From the NCBI RefSeq assembly GCF_009208585.1, contig NZ_WFLN01000012.1:18459-82458 (forward strand): 64,000 bases of DNA, read 5' to 3'. The DNA is from Fluviispira multicolorata. GTDB lineage: Bacteria; Bdellovibrionota_B; Oligoflexia; Silvanigrellales; Silvanigrellaceae. The notes under the pieces were generated by a model that saw only the letters and a list, made by a program, of their open reading frames with translations, was not told the DNA's origin and searched no databases. Below are positions 18,358 to 27,698 of this stretch, in pieces (the first letter of the stretch is position 1; the number at the start of each line of letters is the position of its first letter). Made by a program: the position numbers and the translations under genes.

Positions 18358-19446
18358 TCAATTGTCTGCAACAAAATTATCTTTCTGAGTTTTTAACGCG
18401 TATGTAAACTCATAATTTATTTTCATTGTTATACTATTTTCACGAGATGAAATAACAGTATTTGAATTAAAAATAAGAGGATAATTTTTATTACCATGCC
18501 CAAAAATATTTGCTTTATATACTGGTATATTAATTTGCTCTGCGAATCTCTCTAAAGCAAAACCGACGAAAGCATCACCATTTATAAATTCCCCAAGCAA
18601 TATTGCTTTTGCATTTTTAAATATGCCTGCCTGTTTTAAATGATTGAGACTTCGATCTAAAGCATATCCTTTTGTACCAATATCTTCAATAAATATAATT
18701 TTATCATTACCATTTATCTGCCATTGAGTTCCTAAACTATTATTTAATAATTCAAGATTGCCACCAGTTAATACGCCATCAACTTGATCAATTAAGTGCG
18801 CCTGCTTATTAAATGGTTTAATTCCTTCATATTTAAGATCTTCACTTTTTCCAGAAAGAATATCTGTTATGATTGAAAAATTCTTAGGATCTTTTTCAGT
18901 CTTTAGCAACTCAGACAACATTGCGCCATGAATTGTCTTCCAACCCCATTTTTGAGTTAAAAACAAATGCAAAAATGTAGCATCACTGTATCCAATGAAC
19001 ACTTTCTCATTCGCTGGTTGCTTTAATTTTGCAAGTGATTCATACAGACGTGCAGAGCCATAACCTCCTCGTACAGACCATATTATGGATGAATTATTAT
19101 TAAAAGAATTTTTTAGCTGTTCAAAACGCATTACATCTGAATTTGAATTGTAAGGTACAATCTGGCTAAGCAAATTTTCTGGTACAAGCAATTCTAGAAG
19201 TTCTTGATTTTGAAAATACTTTAACTCATCTCTAGTAACACCTGAAGAGGGAGCTACAACATTAATCGGAACTTGATTGAGAGTGCTCACAAAAAATCGT
19301 TCATCTAAAACAGAATTTACTTTAATTTTTGGTTCTCTTATTTTAGTCGTACTTATACAATAAGAATGTTTACAACTTATTATGAGAGAGCATAAAAAAA
19401 CTACTAAAAAAAATCGTTTAAAGAATCTTACAACACATTTATTCAT
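18358..19446 (-). CDS. LD-carboxypeptidase (peptidase family S66), predicted lipoprotein
   Basis: This 362-aa protein has S66 motifs: SVRGGYGSARL, nucleophile Ser in GYSDATF, GVLTGGNLELL, Glu in IFIEDIGTKGY, and His in GHGNKNYPL. S66 enzymes cleave the terminal D-Ala from murein tetrapeptides or act on related peptides. The N-terminus is a hydrophobic leader ending in IISC, a lipobox-like site, so an envelope location is likely instead of the cytosolic one of E. coli LdcA. The gene stands alone, convergent with the PLP enzyme gene. Confidence 0.85.
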   Translation of the reverse strand: MNKCVVRFFKRFFLVVFLCSLIISCKHSYCISTTKIREPKIKVNSVLDERFFVSTLNQVPINVVAPSSGVTRDELKYFQNQELLELLVPENLLSQIVPYNSNSDVMRFEQLKNSFNNNSSIIWSVRGGYGSARLYESLAKLKQPANEKVFIGYSDATFLHLFLTQKWGWKTIHGAMLSELLKTEKDPKNFSIITDILSGKSEDLKYEGIKPFNKQAHLIDQVDGVLTGGNLELLNNSLGTQWQINGNDKIIFIEDIGTKGYALDRSLNHLKQAGIFKNAKAILLGEFINGDAFVGFALERFAEQINIPVYKANIFGHGNKNYPLIFNSNTVISSRENSITMKINYEFTYALKTQKDNFVADN

Positions 19447-19496
19447 TTTTTATTCCACTAATTTATTTAAACACAATTATTTTATTCTTAGATAAC

Positions 19497-19525
19497 TACA
19501 CTTGAGTAGCGCTCAGATGAGTGTA
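19497..19525. promoter_or_regulatory. Nested inverted repeat in a 293-bp gene-free interval
   Basis: In the interval 19447-19739, TACACT and AGTGTA form outer arms and TGAG and CTCA inner arms around the loop TAGCG. It lies about 50 bp upstream of the carboxypeptidase gene and 215 bp past the end of gspN. It could be an operator for the former or a weak terminator for the latter. The rest of the interval is AT-rich without a recognisable gene. Confidence 0.3.
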
Positions 19526-19739
19526 CTACACAATCCATATCCAGAGTTCAATATTTATTTATCAAATAGAACATAAGACATTGATTTCAAAGTAATGATA
19601 TCTAAACTTACTACGAGAAAAGTTAAAATAACTTTGCTTCATTGATTTATATTGAATACTCAATCATGTAGGAGAATATCTAACATTTACAAAAAAATAT
19701 TCATTAATAATACAGAATTTAAAATTTTATAACTTTAAT

Positions 19740-20675
19740 TTAATGGCACGTAAAATTATTAGCTTCTCCAACCAACGAAACATTCATATTTCCATTGATT
19801 AAAATATTTGGAGAACAATTTAAGAATTGTGGAATCAAAAAGCCAAAATCTTTTTCAATCACTCCAGATAAATTGATTTTTAAATCTAAACTAATTTGAG
19901 TAGGTTTTGTAGGATCTGGAAAAGTTTCCCAAAATCCACCTACATTTATAGAAACATTTTGTGTTTTCAATTCAATTTCTTTATCTAAATAAAACCGTTT
20001 ACTATCCCATTTTATATTAACTGCTGCTTTACTAAAATCTTGCTTTGGAATGTTTAATGTTTCATTTTGTATATTTAAATATGCTTTATCTAAAGTCAAA
20101 CGTATATTAGCATAATTTTCTCGAAATTTAATTTTTCCATTTAAATTTCCTCCCATAGTTGTTTTAGAAATTACTGGAGTAAGAACTGCAAATTCTGTTT
20201 TATTACTTGATTTTATCACAGATAAAAACTGTGAAAAAATGGTGTTTAACGGAAAATTTGTAAGAAAAACATCTAAATATTTTAACGTTACTATACCAGA
20301 TAAAGCATCAATTAATGAAATACTTGCTGACGTGTACAAAGTACCACCAGTTTGTAGCGCCTTTAAATCAATTGAAATTCGCCCGATAATAAAAGGTAAA
20401 ACAGATAACTTTACAATTACATTATTTAAAATAAAAGGAGGGGAATCATCTAAAATATTTTTAACTTCAACATCATTAAGCTCTAGACCCGTAACCCAGT
20501 ATGGTTTTATGTCTCCAATTTTTACAACTAAGGGTATTTTTTCTTTTTGAATTGCTAAATTTATTTTCCGACTCAAATTATCTTTTATAAGATCATAAGG
20601 AAATGTCTTGTAAAGAAGAATTAAAAAGAAAAACACGCCAAAAGTAATAATTTTAATTAATTTTTTTTTATTCAT
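19740..20675 (-). CDS. gspN: Type II secretion system protein GspN-like
   Basis: This 311-aa inner-membrane protein has an N-terminal anchor (about residues 7-23) and a long periplasmic part with the GspN-like start KIGDIKPYWVTGLELNDVEVKN and repeated beta-strand segments. It ends with a Cys-containing tail. In the delta-proteobacterial/Bdellovibrionota type II secretion clusters, GspN follows GspL and GspM, as here. Its ATG directly abuts the stop of the preceding gene. The protein is thought to support the inner-membrane platform. Confidence 0.7.
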   Translation of the reverse strand: MNKKKLIKIITFGVFFFLILLYKTFPYDLIKDNLSRKINLAIQKEKIPLVVKIGDIKPYWVTGLELNDVEVKNILDDSPPFILNNVIVKLSVLPFIIGRISIDLKALQTGGTLYTSASISLIDALSGIVTLKYLDVFLTNFPLNTIFSQFLSVIKSSNKTEFAVLTPVISKTTMGGNLNGKIKFRENYANIRLTLDKAYLNIQNETLNIPKQDFSKAAVNIKWDSKRFYLDKEIELKTQNVSINVGGFWETFPDPTKPTQISLDLKINLSGVIEKDFGFLIPQFLNCSPNILINGNMNVSLVGEANNFTCH

Positions 20676-21329
20676 TTATAACTCTTGTTTTTCAGAAGGA
20701 ATGACTCCATCAACAGTTATGGCAACATCAAAGTATAGTTTTGCTTCGGATAAAGATTTTATATTTAACTTTGACACGACAAATTTATTTGGAAGATCTT
20801 CAACAGTCTTAATATATTCCATAATCTTTTTAATACTTACATTAGAGAGTTTAAAGTCAATTGAGATTTTCTTAAATTGCCCCGCAAATGGACTTTGATT
20901 TGGCAATTGAGAGACTATTGGTCTATCTGGAAATCCAGAAGCTTGAATACCAAGTTCTTTTGCTTTTGCTTCTAACATTGATGATATTGAAATATTTAAA
21001 TTTTCACTTTTCAAATTATTAACTAGCAGTAAAAACTTATCTTGAACTGCCATATAAGAAGGTTTCATATTATTCAATGCTAAAGTATTTGAATATGCTC
21101 TATTTAAATCATTTTGGAGAAAATATAGACCTAAAAAATAAAAAATAATTATGAATAAAATTAAGGCAATAGTTGTCGCGATTGTTGACACAATTATTAC
21201 TATTCTTCGTTCATGATTTAATTTATAAAAATATTCAATTGCAATTTCTAAACGAGAGTTATTTTCACCAAAAATAAAAACTTTTACATTCGTTAAAATG
21301 CGAGAGATATCTTCTGAGTAACGTGACAT
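20676..21329 (-). CDS. gspM: Type II secretion system GspM/PilO-like protein
   Basis: This 217-aa bitopic protein has a cytoplasmic N-terminus (~40 residues), one membrane helix (about 44-68, IIVSTIATTIALILFIIIFY), then a coiled coil and a ferredoxin-like periplasmic domain (FKKISIDFKLSNVSIKKI...). This is the GspM/PilO architecture. The protein pairs with GspL to connect the cytoplasmic ATPase to the periplasm. It sits between the gspL-like and gspN-like genes with spacings of 2 and 0 bp. A type IV pilus PilO role is the main alternative, but GspN next door favours type II secretion. Confidence 0.7.
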   Translation of the reverse strand: MSRYSEDISRILTNVKVFIFGENNSRLEIAIEYFYKLNHERRIVIIVSTIATTIALILFIIIFYFLGLYFLQNDLNRAYSNTLALNNMKPSYMAVQDKFLLLVNNLKSENLNISISSMLEAKAKELGIQASGFPDRPIVSQLPNQSPFAGQFKKISIDFKLSNVSIKKIMEYIKTVEDLPNKFVVSKLNIKSLSEAKLYFDVAITVDGVIPSEKQEL

Positions 21330-21331
21330 TT

Positions 21332-23053
21332 TTAAACCTCTCCATTCTTGAAAATCGCCGTAAATGAAAAATGTATTATTTTATTATTGCTACCAATCTT
21401 GTTCTCTTCTTTATTTTTAGTAACTTGCTCAAATAAACTTATAGCAGAAACTGTATCAATTATTTTTTTTACGTTTGCAGAACTTGTAGTCTCAGCTTCA
21501 ATATATACTGCACTTTCATGTATTTTAAATTCTTTTACTTCAAAATATAAAGATTTTGGTATAGCTTCAGAAACTTGATTTAATACTTTTAAGACAAAAG
21601 GAGGCTCTGCTTCTGAAAGAGTTTCTACAAGCTTCTTTTTATTTTTTAAACTTTGATTTAAAAGGACAAGAGCTTCGTTTCCATATCTTTCAAAATCCCA
21701 ATTTTTCTTGCCTGAAATAAGACGCAATGGATAGGGTTCTCCTGCAAACATAGAAATCACATCTTTTCTAAATTGTGTTTTTAAATTCTGAACTTGATTA
21801 TTATATGTCAAAGAGCGAATGATATAACTTAGTGCCAAACAAAAAATCACAATAAATGCAGCAGAAGAATACAAAGCTATTTGTTTTATAAGTTTATCAT
21901 AATTGCTGATCTGAGCAAACTCACCCTTCCGTAAATTTATTTTTGAAATAGCTCCATTTATTGGTAACCCACGCATTGCAATTGCAAGAGACTGTGAGAT
22001 TTTATATAATTTTGGTTCAACTTCAGTAAATGAATTTAGCACAGCAGAGTTCAAATTATAACTAAAGTTCTCTTTTTTAAGAATCATTTCTTTGACTGGA
22101 GTTTTAAAATATTCTTCAAATTGGCTAAAAAGACCTTTAATTTTACTTGAACCACCAGTTAAATAGATAAATCTAATTTTTTCGTTATTCTTTTCATGAA
22201 AAGTTTGAATTGTTCTTGCGATTTCACTTGCAAGTTCACTCGCAGCTTTTGCCAGAATAAGTGCTACTATTTTAGCTTTATTATTTTCATTTTCTCCATA
22301 ACTTTCTATTGAACTCACATAACACTTTAAAGCCTCTGCTTCTTCATAATTTAAATCAAATTCTTTTTTTATCATTTCTGTAAAATACGAGCCAGCCATA
22401 TTTATAATGCGTGTAAAAAGTATTTTCTTATTATTTAGAAAAGTTAATGTCGTTTTACTATGCCCTATATTAATAATAATATTACATGAGTTTTTTGAAT
22501 TTAAAAATTCTTCTTCTTTACCTTCTTCGGGGTTAACTTGTGTATGTGTTACTTGCAAAAAAGATATCATATTCAAATATGTTAAATTATCTATATCTAT
22601 TATTTTTGCCCGTAAATGTTCTTGCTCAAATGTTTCAATAAGATCTTTTATACTCTCTTTCTTACATAAAACAGCTAATAAAGACGAGTGTGATTTTGTA
22701 TAATCTATGAGTTGATAGTCAAGAATAGAGTCTTCTATTGCGAAAGGACTCGAACTTTCTAATTCATTTTCCAAAAAATTAGGGATATCCCTTTTCTTAA
22801 TATTATCAAATTCAACTCTCCGAATGGATGCAAATCGAGAATCAAGAGCAGCAAACATAACATCATATTCTGGTTTATGTTTTGCAAAAAGTGCGGCTAT
22901 TGCTTGGGATTGTGCTGAACTTTCATCAATTCCATCTTTTCTTTCAATAACTTGCTCAAAAAACTGGTGAACAATATAGTTTTTGTAATCATTCCATATG
23001 ATGACTGCCTTTATCGAATAGGATCCAATATCAAGTCCGAGAATCTTTTGCAT
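21332..23053 (-). CDS. gspL: Type II secretion system GspL/PilM-like protein
   Basis: This 573-aa protein has an actin-like ATPase fold N-terminal domain (GLDIGSYSIKAVIIW; NIGHSKTTLTFL; YLTGGSSKIKGL) in the cytoplasm, one membrane helix at about 395-418, and a periplasmic ferredoxin-like domain. This fuses the PilM and PilN roles, which is the GspL plan. It links the secretion ATPase GspE to GspM. It is the first gene of a three-gene leftward operon. The other gsp genes (C-K) are not in the window, because the upstream neighbour is a divergent TPR gene. Confidence 0.75.
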   Translation of the reverse strand: MQKILGLDIGSYSIKAVIIWNDYKNYIVHQFFEQVIERKDGIDESSAQSQAIAALFAKHKPEYDVMFAALDSRFASIRRVEFDNIKKRDIPNFLENELESSSPFAIEDSILDYQLIDYTKSHSSLLAVLCKKESIKDLIETFEQEHLRAKIIDIDNLTYLNMISFLQVTHTQVNPEEGKEEEFLNSKNSCNIIINIGHSKTTLTFLNNKKILFTRIINMAGSYFTEMIKKEFDLNYEEAEALKCYVSSIESYGENENNKAKIVALILAKAASELASEIARTIQTFHEKNNEKIRFIYLTGGSSKIKGLFSQFEEYFKTPVKEMILKKENFSYNLNSAVLNSFTEVEPKLYKISQSLAIAMRGLPINGAISKINLRKGEFAQISNYDKLIKQIALYSSAAFIVIFCLALSYIIRSLTYNNQVQNLKTQFRKDVISMFAGEPYPLRLISGKKNWDFERYGNEALVLLNQSLKNKKKLVETLSEAEPPFVLKVLNQVSEAIPKSLYFEVKEFKIHESAVYIEAETTSSANVKKIIDTVSAISLFEQVTKNKEENKIGSNNKIIHFSFTAIFKNGEV

Positions 23054-23207
23054 TTTTTGACTACTCCACTAAAGGCTGTATCATCAGCGCCTTATAACAT
23101 TTCATTTCAGACTCTTCCGCCAAACAGCAAACGATTAAATTAAGCTACAGCTTGCTCAAAGAAAAACCGATTTGTCCTTTAAGAGTCAAACTCTTGCTGG
23201 AGAAATT

Positions 23208-25910
23208 ATGCCGTTAAGTACCAAGAGTTTAAATATCAAAGGTTTAAAGCATAGACAAAACATTGTCTTAGGCATTAATTTCTCTCTAAAAAAACGCTCT
23301 TATAAACTCAAAAATACACCTGAAAACTATCTTAACTCCGCTAATAAGTATATTTTTGTCCAGGATTTTGATAAAGCCGAAGCTATTTTAAGACAACTCA
23401 CTCGCCAACATCCTGATGACTATGAAATTCTTTTTCGTCGTGTTGAGGTTTCCTCCAAGAGAGACACTCTTCCTGAGCTTATACATGAATTTAAAAAACT
23501 CTGTAAAGATTTCCCATTATCAAAAGCAATTGAGTTTGCTAATATTTTAGCAAAAATAAGACTTCTGAATCAAAATGATACTAAAAAAGACAAATTTAAT
23601 CCTCCTGTAAAACAAGCATTTGAGGTTTCCAAAAATATTGATAATGTTTCAAATAATAGAATGCCTCTTGTGAGCATACTTTCAAATAAAAAAATAAGAA
23701 TAAATAGGACACTTGACATTCCGGATGATTATATAGCGGAAGAAAACCCACACTTTGAAATGAGTCCTCAAGAAGCAGAAACTAAAAAAGATAAATTAAA
23801 CTCTATTAACCCTGATAGCAAAGAAGATCTTCTTGCAAAAACAATACTTCTTCAAGAAAAACATCCTGAAAATTATGCAGCATGGTATATTGCGGGTTGT
23901 GCATTAGAATGCAATGGCAAGTTAAGCGAAGCCATTGAAAAATGGGATCATGCATTTAAACTTAATTCCAAATCTACTTCAATACTAACAACTTTAACTG
24001 AACTTCAACAACTTGGAGTTATTCCAGAAAACTCTCCAGATTATTCAGAAATTTTTGAATCACTTGACAAATATCTTGTTCATGGACATTTTGAAACGCA
24101 CACTTCTTTATATAATGAATTTATTAATTCTGGTGATCATAAAAATGCAATTGGAGCATTAAAAACTCTTGCTGATTGGTTACAAAAACAATATGGAGAA
24201 GTCCCAATTGAGGTTGAAATTCTCTGTTTACTTGGGGCAATGCAAGCTTATAAACTTGGAAAAAATCAACCGGCGGCCGAAGCTTGCCGGAGTGAAGTGG
24301 AAAATCTAGTCATAGCATGCAAAAAATCGCCAAGAGATATGAATCAAATCTCTTTTATTGCTCAATTGTGTGAAGAGTATGGATTAAAATCCGTCGCTCG
24401 TATTTGTTACTTTGCAATTTTGATATCTAAAGATGCTTCCCTTGACCTTATCATACAGACGGCCTCACATTGCGTAAGTTCAAACCCCTCAGATGGTCTT
24501 CTTGAGTGTTTAAAAGTTGCTTATAAAAACACGCATGGCAGCGCTGAAGTTCGCTTTTGTCTGTTACTTTGTGGACTAAAAATTGAAAAAGTAGATATTT
24601 CTGAATATATGCTTAAGAAAAATAAAATTAGAGAGCTTATAACAAACGATGCTGGAAATCCAACTATCTTCCCAATATTAGAAGAATTATTTGCATTTTA
24701 TAACTTTGATCCTGAAGTAAACTATTATTTAGGTGAAATACATTCAAAAAACAGTCAGTTTCCTGAAGCTAAAAAGTATTTTAAATCAATGTTTTCAATT
24801 GATTATTTTAACACCGATGGAACTTTACGATACATATTTTTTCTTCTCAAATCTCATGACTATAATACAGCGCGAGAAGTAGCTCAAGAAGCTTTGACCT
24901 TAGCCACAATAACTGAACAACAAGCAAACGAAATGCACTGGAGTATTGCAGCGGCTTTTTATTCAGAGGGCGGATTTGAAAAAACTCATAATGAAATATT
25001 AAAATCGCTTGAAAATGATCCTTGGAATCACTCTTATCTCGTCCTCTATTTAAGGGCAAATTTAAATATTGATGGAAATGAATTCTTAAAAGAAAAAGAG
25101 ATTATTATCAAAGAATTTGAAGAATCACTTCTGGGTCTAGATGTTACTTTATTACATAAAAATGGAATTGTTGAAAAACTCATCGCCCATGGAAACGAAT
25201 GTCTACGCAGTGGTTTCTCAGAATATGCTTGGGTTCTTGCTAAATGTGCTATTCTTATTAGCGAAAACATAAATGAACCACTGCTTAATTTTCTTGCGAG
25301 AGCAGGAGCAGGATACAACGCAAGAACTGCTGTACAACAGATATTGCTTCTTTTACGCCAAAAAAACGGTCCTAAAGAATTTCATTTTGGAACATTATCC
25401 ACATGTATAGCACAGATATATAGCTTTTCAGGAGATTGGCCCTTAGTTGATGAATGGCTCTCCATTTCAAAAAATAACCGAGCATTATTTAATAAAGTAA
25501 CAAAACCAAAATTATTTGAACTTGAGGCTCTAAGCATTGCCATGAAAGGCTCTGATTTAAAAAGAGCACAAAATTTACTTGAAGCGGCAATGGATGCTTA
25601 TGACAATATTCATAAGGTACCGCTAGATACAAAAGTCTTACATGGATATATTCTTGTTGCACAAGGACAATTTAGTGCTGGAATTGAAAAAATGCAAAAT
25701 AATATCAGCACAAATGCATCAGTTCAAAGTTTATACTTTTTGGTAAAAGGACTGGAAAGAGCTGGTCAACTTAATAATACCACAAAGGAAACCCTTTCTC
25801 ACCTCTTTCAAATTTATCCGACAAATACTTTCGAGCAAAGAATGATAGAAGAAATTTTTTATACTGTCGGAACTAAAAATCCAACAAGTCCAGTTGGTTT
25901 AGCCTGCTAA
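23208..25910 (+). CDS. Large TPR-repeat protein of unknown function
   Basis: This 900-aa protein consists largely of helical TPR-like repeats (e.g. AEAILRQLTRQHPDDYEILF near the N-terminus and AAWYIAGCALECNGKLSEAIEKW near residue 230). It has no signal peptide or membrane helix, so it is probably a cytoplasmic scaffold. I chose the ATG at 23208 with GGAG upstream over an in-frame TTG at 23172. A small hairpin (AAGAGT/ACTCTT, loop CAA, 23181-23195) sits just before the ribosome site and could modulate translation. The gene is divergent from the gspLMN operon, and a functional link is only suggested. Confidence 0.75.
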   Translation: MPLSTKSLNIKGLKHRQNIVLGINFSLKKRSYKLKNTPENYLNSANKYIFVQDFDKAEAILRQLTRQHPDDYEILFRRVEVSSKRDTLPELIHEFKKLCKDFPLSKAIEFANILAKIRLLNQNDTKKDKFNPPVKQAFEVSKNIDNVSNNRMPLVSILSNKKIRINRTLDIPDDYIAEENPHFEMSPQEAETKKDKLNSINPDSKEDLLAKTILLQEKHPENYAAWYIAGCALECNGKLSEAIEKWDHAFKLNSKSTSILTTLTELQQLGVIPENSPDYSEIFESLDKYLVHGHFETHTSLYNEFINSGDHKNAIGALKTLADWLQKQYGEVPIEVEILCLLGAMQAYKLGKNQPAAEACRSEVENLVIACKKSPRDMNQISFIAQLCEEYGLKSVARICYFAILISKDASLDLIIQTASHCVSSNPSDGLLECLKVAYKNTHGSAEVRFCLLLCGLKIEKVDISEYMLKKNKIRELITNDAGNPTIFPILEELFAFYNFDPEVNYYLGEIHSKNSQFPEAKKYFKSMFSIDYFNTDGTLRYIFFLLKSHDYNTAREVAQEALTLATITEQQANEMHWSIAAAFYSEGGFEKTHNEILKSLENDPWNHSYLVLYLRANLNIDGNEFLKEKEIIIKEFEESLLGLDVTLLHKNGIVEKLIAHGNECLRSGFSEYAWVLAKCAILISENINEPLLNFLARAGAGYNARTAVQQILLLLRQKNGPKEFHFGTLSTCIAQIYSFSGDWPLVDEWLSISKNNRALFNKVTKPKLFELEALSIAMKGSDLKRAQNLLEAAMDAYDNIHKVPLDTKVLHGYILVAQGQFSAGIEKMQNNISTNASVQSLYFLVKGLERAGQLNNTTKETLSHLFQIYPTNTFEQRMIEEIFYTVGTKNPTSPVGLAC

Positions 25911-26010
25911 ACAATTGACAATTTCAAATTATAATGAATATATTTTATTTGTTGAATCGTAATTTCAGTTTTGTTTCTTCGCGTAGGTATTTATTTGCAG
26001 GAATTCCATA

Positions 26011-26787
26011 ATGAAAAATAAGCAGGGAAGTTCAAAATCATCTATCAAAAATTCAGAAATTAAACGAATTAGAAATAAAATCACCATTTCTGGAGATTGG
26101 TGGAATGGAAAAACTCATGTTCTTCTTGATATGGATGGAACTTTAATTGACCAACCAGGTGCTCTTTTCCATAACTTATTTGCCATGGGAGTCCTTTTTC
26201 GAATGAGAAGCTTCGGTTCTCTCTCTCAATTAATAAAAGCAGCACAAAAAACCAAAAAAATACTGCTATCTCCTCATTCTTTTGCCACAAATGAAGAAGC
26301 ATTTTTTGAAACACTCGCTTCAGAATTAAATACAAATAGAAAAAAAATTGAAAGATTTATGTCAAAATTCTTTGACTCTGATTATCCTTTTATTTGTCTC
26401 TTTCTCCATTCCGATCCCTATGCACGCAGATTAGTCGATCTTCTCCACGCAAGTAACCGGCATATAACTTTAGCAACCAATGCTGTTTTTGGAAGAAAAG
26501 AAATTGAACTGCGCTTAAAAGCCAGTGATTTATTTTTACATGACTTCGATCTTGTGACATCATGGGATGTAATGAAAACAACTAAACCAAATACAAATTT
26601 CTTTGATGAAACATTAAAAAAAATTGGGGCTTCACCTGATAGTACTGTGATGATTGGCAATGACCCATATTATGATCTTCCTGCTCACACCTTAGGAATT
26701 CAAACTCTTCTTGTGGGAAATAAACTTAATTTAAAAGATATTGTTGATTCACTCGAAGAAAATGTTAGAAATAATCCTCGCTTTTAA
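26011..26787 (+). CDS. HAD-superfamily hydrolase
   Basis: This 258-aa protein has canonical HAD motifs: LLDMDGTLID (motif I), TLATNAVFG (motif II), TTKPNTNFF with Lys (motif III), and IGNDPYYDLPAHTLGIQT (motif IV). A helical cap lies between motifs I and II. It is probably a phosphoglycolate-phosphatase-like enzyme; the substrate is not identifiable. The N-terminal ~30 residues are basic and extra. It shares a bidirectional terminator with pal. Confidence 0.85.
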   Translation: MKNKQGSSKSSIKNSEIKRIRNKITISGDWWNGKTHVLLDMDGTLIDQPGALFHNLFAMGVLFRMRSFGSLSQLIKAAQKTKKILLSPHSFATNEEAFFETLASELNTNRKKIERFMSKFFDSDYPFICLFLHSDPYARRLVDLLHASNRHITLATNAVFGRKEIELRLKASDLFLHDFDLVTSWDVMKTTKPNTNFFDETLKKIGASPDSTVMIGNDPYYDLPAHTLGIQTLLVGNKLNLKDIVDSLEENVRNNPRF

Positions 26788-26800
26788 AATAAATTGAAAA

Positions 26801-26830
26801 AAAAAGACCTTTAGTTAAAGGCCTTTTTTA
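26801..26830. terminator. Bidirectional Rho-independent terminator
   Basis: The perfect arms CCTTTA and TAAAGG enclose a GT loop. An A-run precedes and a T-run follows, so the element can end transcription of both convergent genes, the HAD hydrolase (+) and pal (-). Confidence 0.8.
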
Positions 26831-26853
26831 ATTAAAAAATATTAGTTTAAATA

Positions 26854-27339
26854 TTATTTAACATTAACGACTTCGTCACGACGATTTTTAGCCCAAGCTG
26901 ACTCGTTTTCACCTTGCATAGCAGGGCGCTCTTTACCATAGCTAATAGTTTCAATTGAATTTGAAACACCATTTGCCTTTAAATAGTTTTCAAGCGATTT
27001 AGCACGCTTTTGCCCAAGAGCCATATTGTATTCTGCGGAACCACGGTCATCTGTATGACCTTCAATTCTAATACTGGTGCTTGTATTTGCTTTTAAAGAT
27101 TCAGCCATTTTATTAGCTGTTTCTTTTTGATCTCCGCGAATATCATATTTATTAAAATCAAAATAAATTGTTTTTAAATTCGCAGAAGAATTGGGATTGT
27201 GAGTCTCAACTGGAGATGCAGGTGCGCTTGGTTCAGAAGCTTTGCTTGGCCCATCGGACTTCTTAGTACTTGAGCAGCTTGCTAAAGAAAACGCAGAGAT
27301 GAGGACAGAAGAAACTAAAAATACCTTAGAGAATTTCAT
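26854..27339 (-). CDS. pal: Peptidoglycan-associated (Pal/OmpA-like) lipoprotein
   Basis: This 161-aa outer-membrane lipoprotein has signal peptide and lipobox LASC, then a Ser/Pro/Ala-rich linker. The OmpA-like peptidoglycan-binding domain follows (IYFDFNKYDI, IEGHTDDRGSAEYNMALGQKRA, SYGKERP). It anchors the outer membrane to the cell wall. No tol genes are adjacent. Length and order match Pal, although other OmpA-like lipoproteins look alike. A sigma70-like promoter lies upstream at 27390-27418. Confidence 0.85.
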   Translation of the reverse strand: MKFSKVFLVSSVLISAFSLASCSSTKKSDGPSKASEPSAPASPVETHNPNSSANLKTIYFDFNKYDIRGDQKETANKMAESLKANTSTSIRIEGHTDDRGSAEYNMALGQKRAKSLENYLKANGVSNSIETISYGKERPAMQGENESAWAKNRRDEVVNVK

Positions 27340-27389
27340 AGAAGACCCCTACAGTGAACGTTACTAACCTAAAACAGGCAGATATGAGG

Positions 27390-27418
27390 TTATAAACGCA
27401 TAACCACATAAAAATCAA
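27390..27418 (-). promoter_or_regulatory. Predicted sigma70-type promoter of pal
   Basis: On the minus strand a TTGATT -35 and a TTATAA -10 are separated by 17 bp. The predicted start of transcription is about 45 nt before the pal ATG. Confidence 0.5.
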
Positions 27419-27523
27419 ATTTACTTTGCAATAATTGACATCTTCTCAACGTAACAATGGCTTGTTGATTAAAACCTACATTATCCTGAAATGCTGCGCT
27501 AGCTTTAAAGGGTTTTGTTTATG

Positions 27524-27529
27524 TATAAT
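27524..27529 (+). promoter_or_regulatory. Possible -10 element of the rplY-pth operon
   Basis: A perfect TATAAT stands 170 bp before rplY, in a 358-bp gene-free interval (27340-27698). No good -35 is present at the expected distance. If it is used, the mRNA leader is about 165 nt and includes the hairpin at 27654-27677. The interval otherwise holds only the pal promoter. Confidence 0.35.
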
Positions 27530-27653
27530 GAACGTATGAGCCCATAGGAGGCTTGTCTTATCCTCAAAAGGCTGTTAAAATCTTATTCTCTACTTTTTTT
27601 GCACTTTTGCAAAGCTTCTCTTGCTTCAAAGTCCTTTTTGATATATGCAAACC

Positions 27654-27677
27654 CATCACCATACCTCTATGGTGATG
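27654..27677 (+). promoter_or_regulatory. Strong leader hairpin upstream of rplY
   Basis: A perfect 10-bp stem (CATCACCATA / TATGGTGATG) has a 4-nt loop CCTC and ends 7 nt before the TTGGAG ribosome site of rplY. No U-run follows, so it is not a terminator. Its position suits control of translation, possibly by L25 itself as for other ribosomal proteins; that role is inference. Confidence 0.6.
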
Positions 27678-27698
27678 AAATTTATTGGAGTTTTTCTC

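Noticed and set aside
27645..27698. Upstream ATG extension of rplY
   Set aside because: It encodes a His-rich stretch made by the leader hairpin. The conserved L25 start and ribosome site point to 27699.
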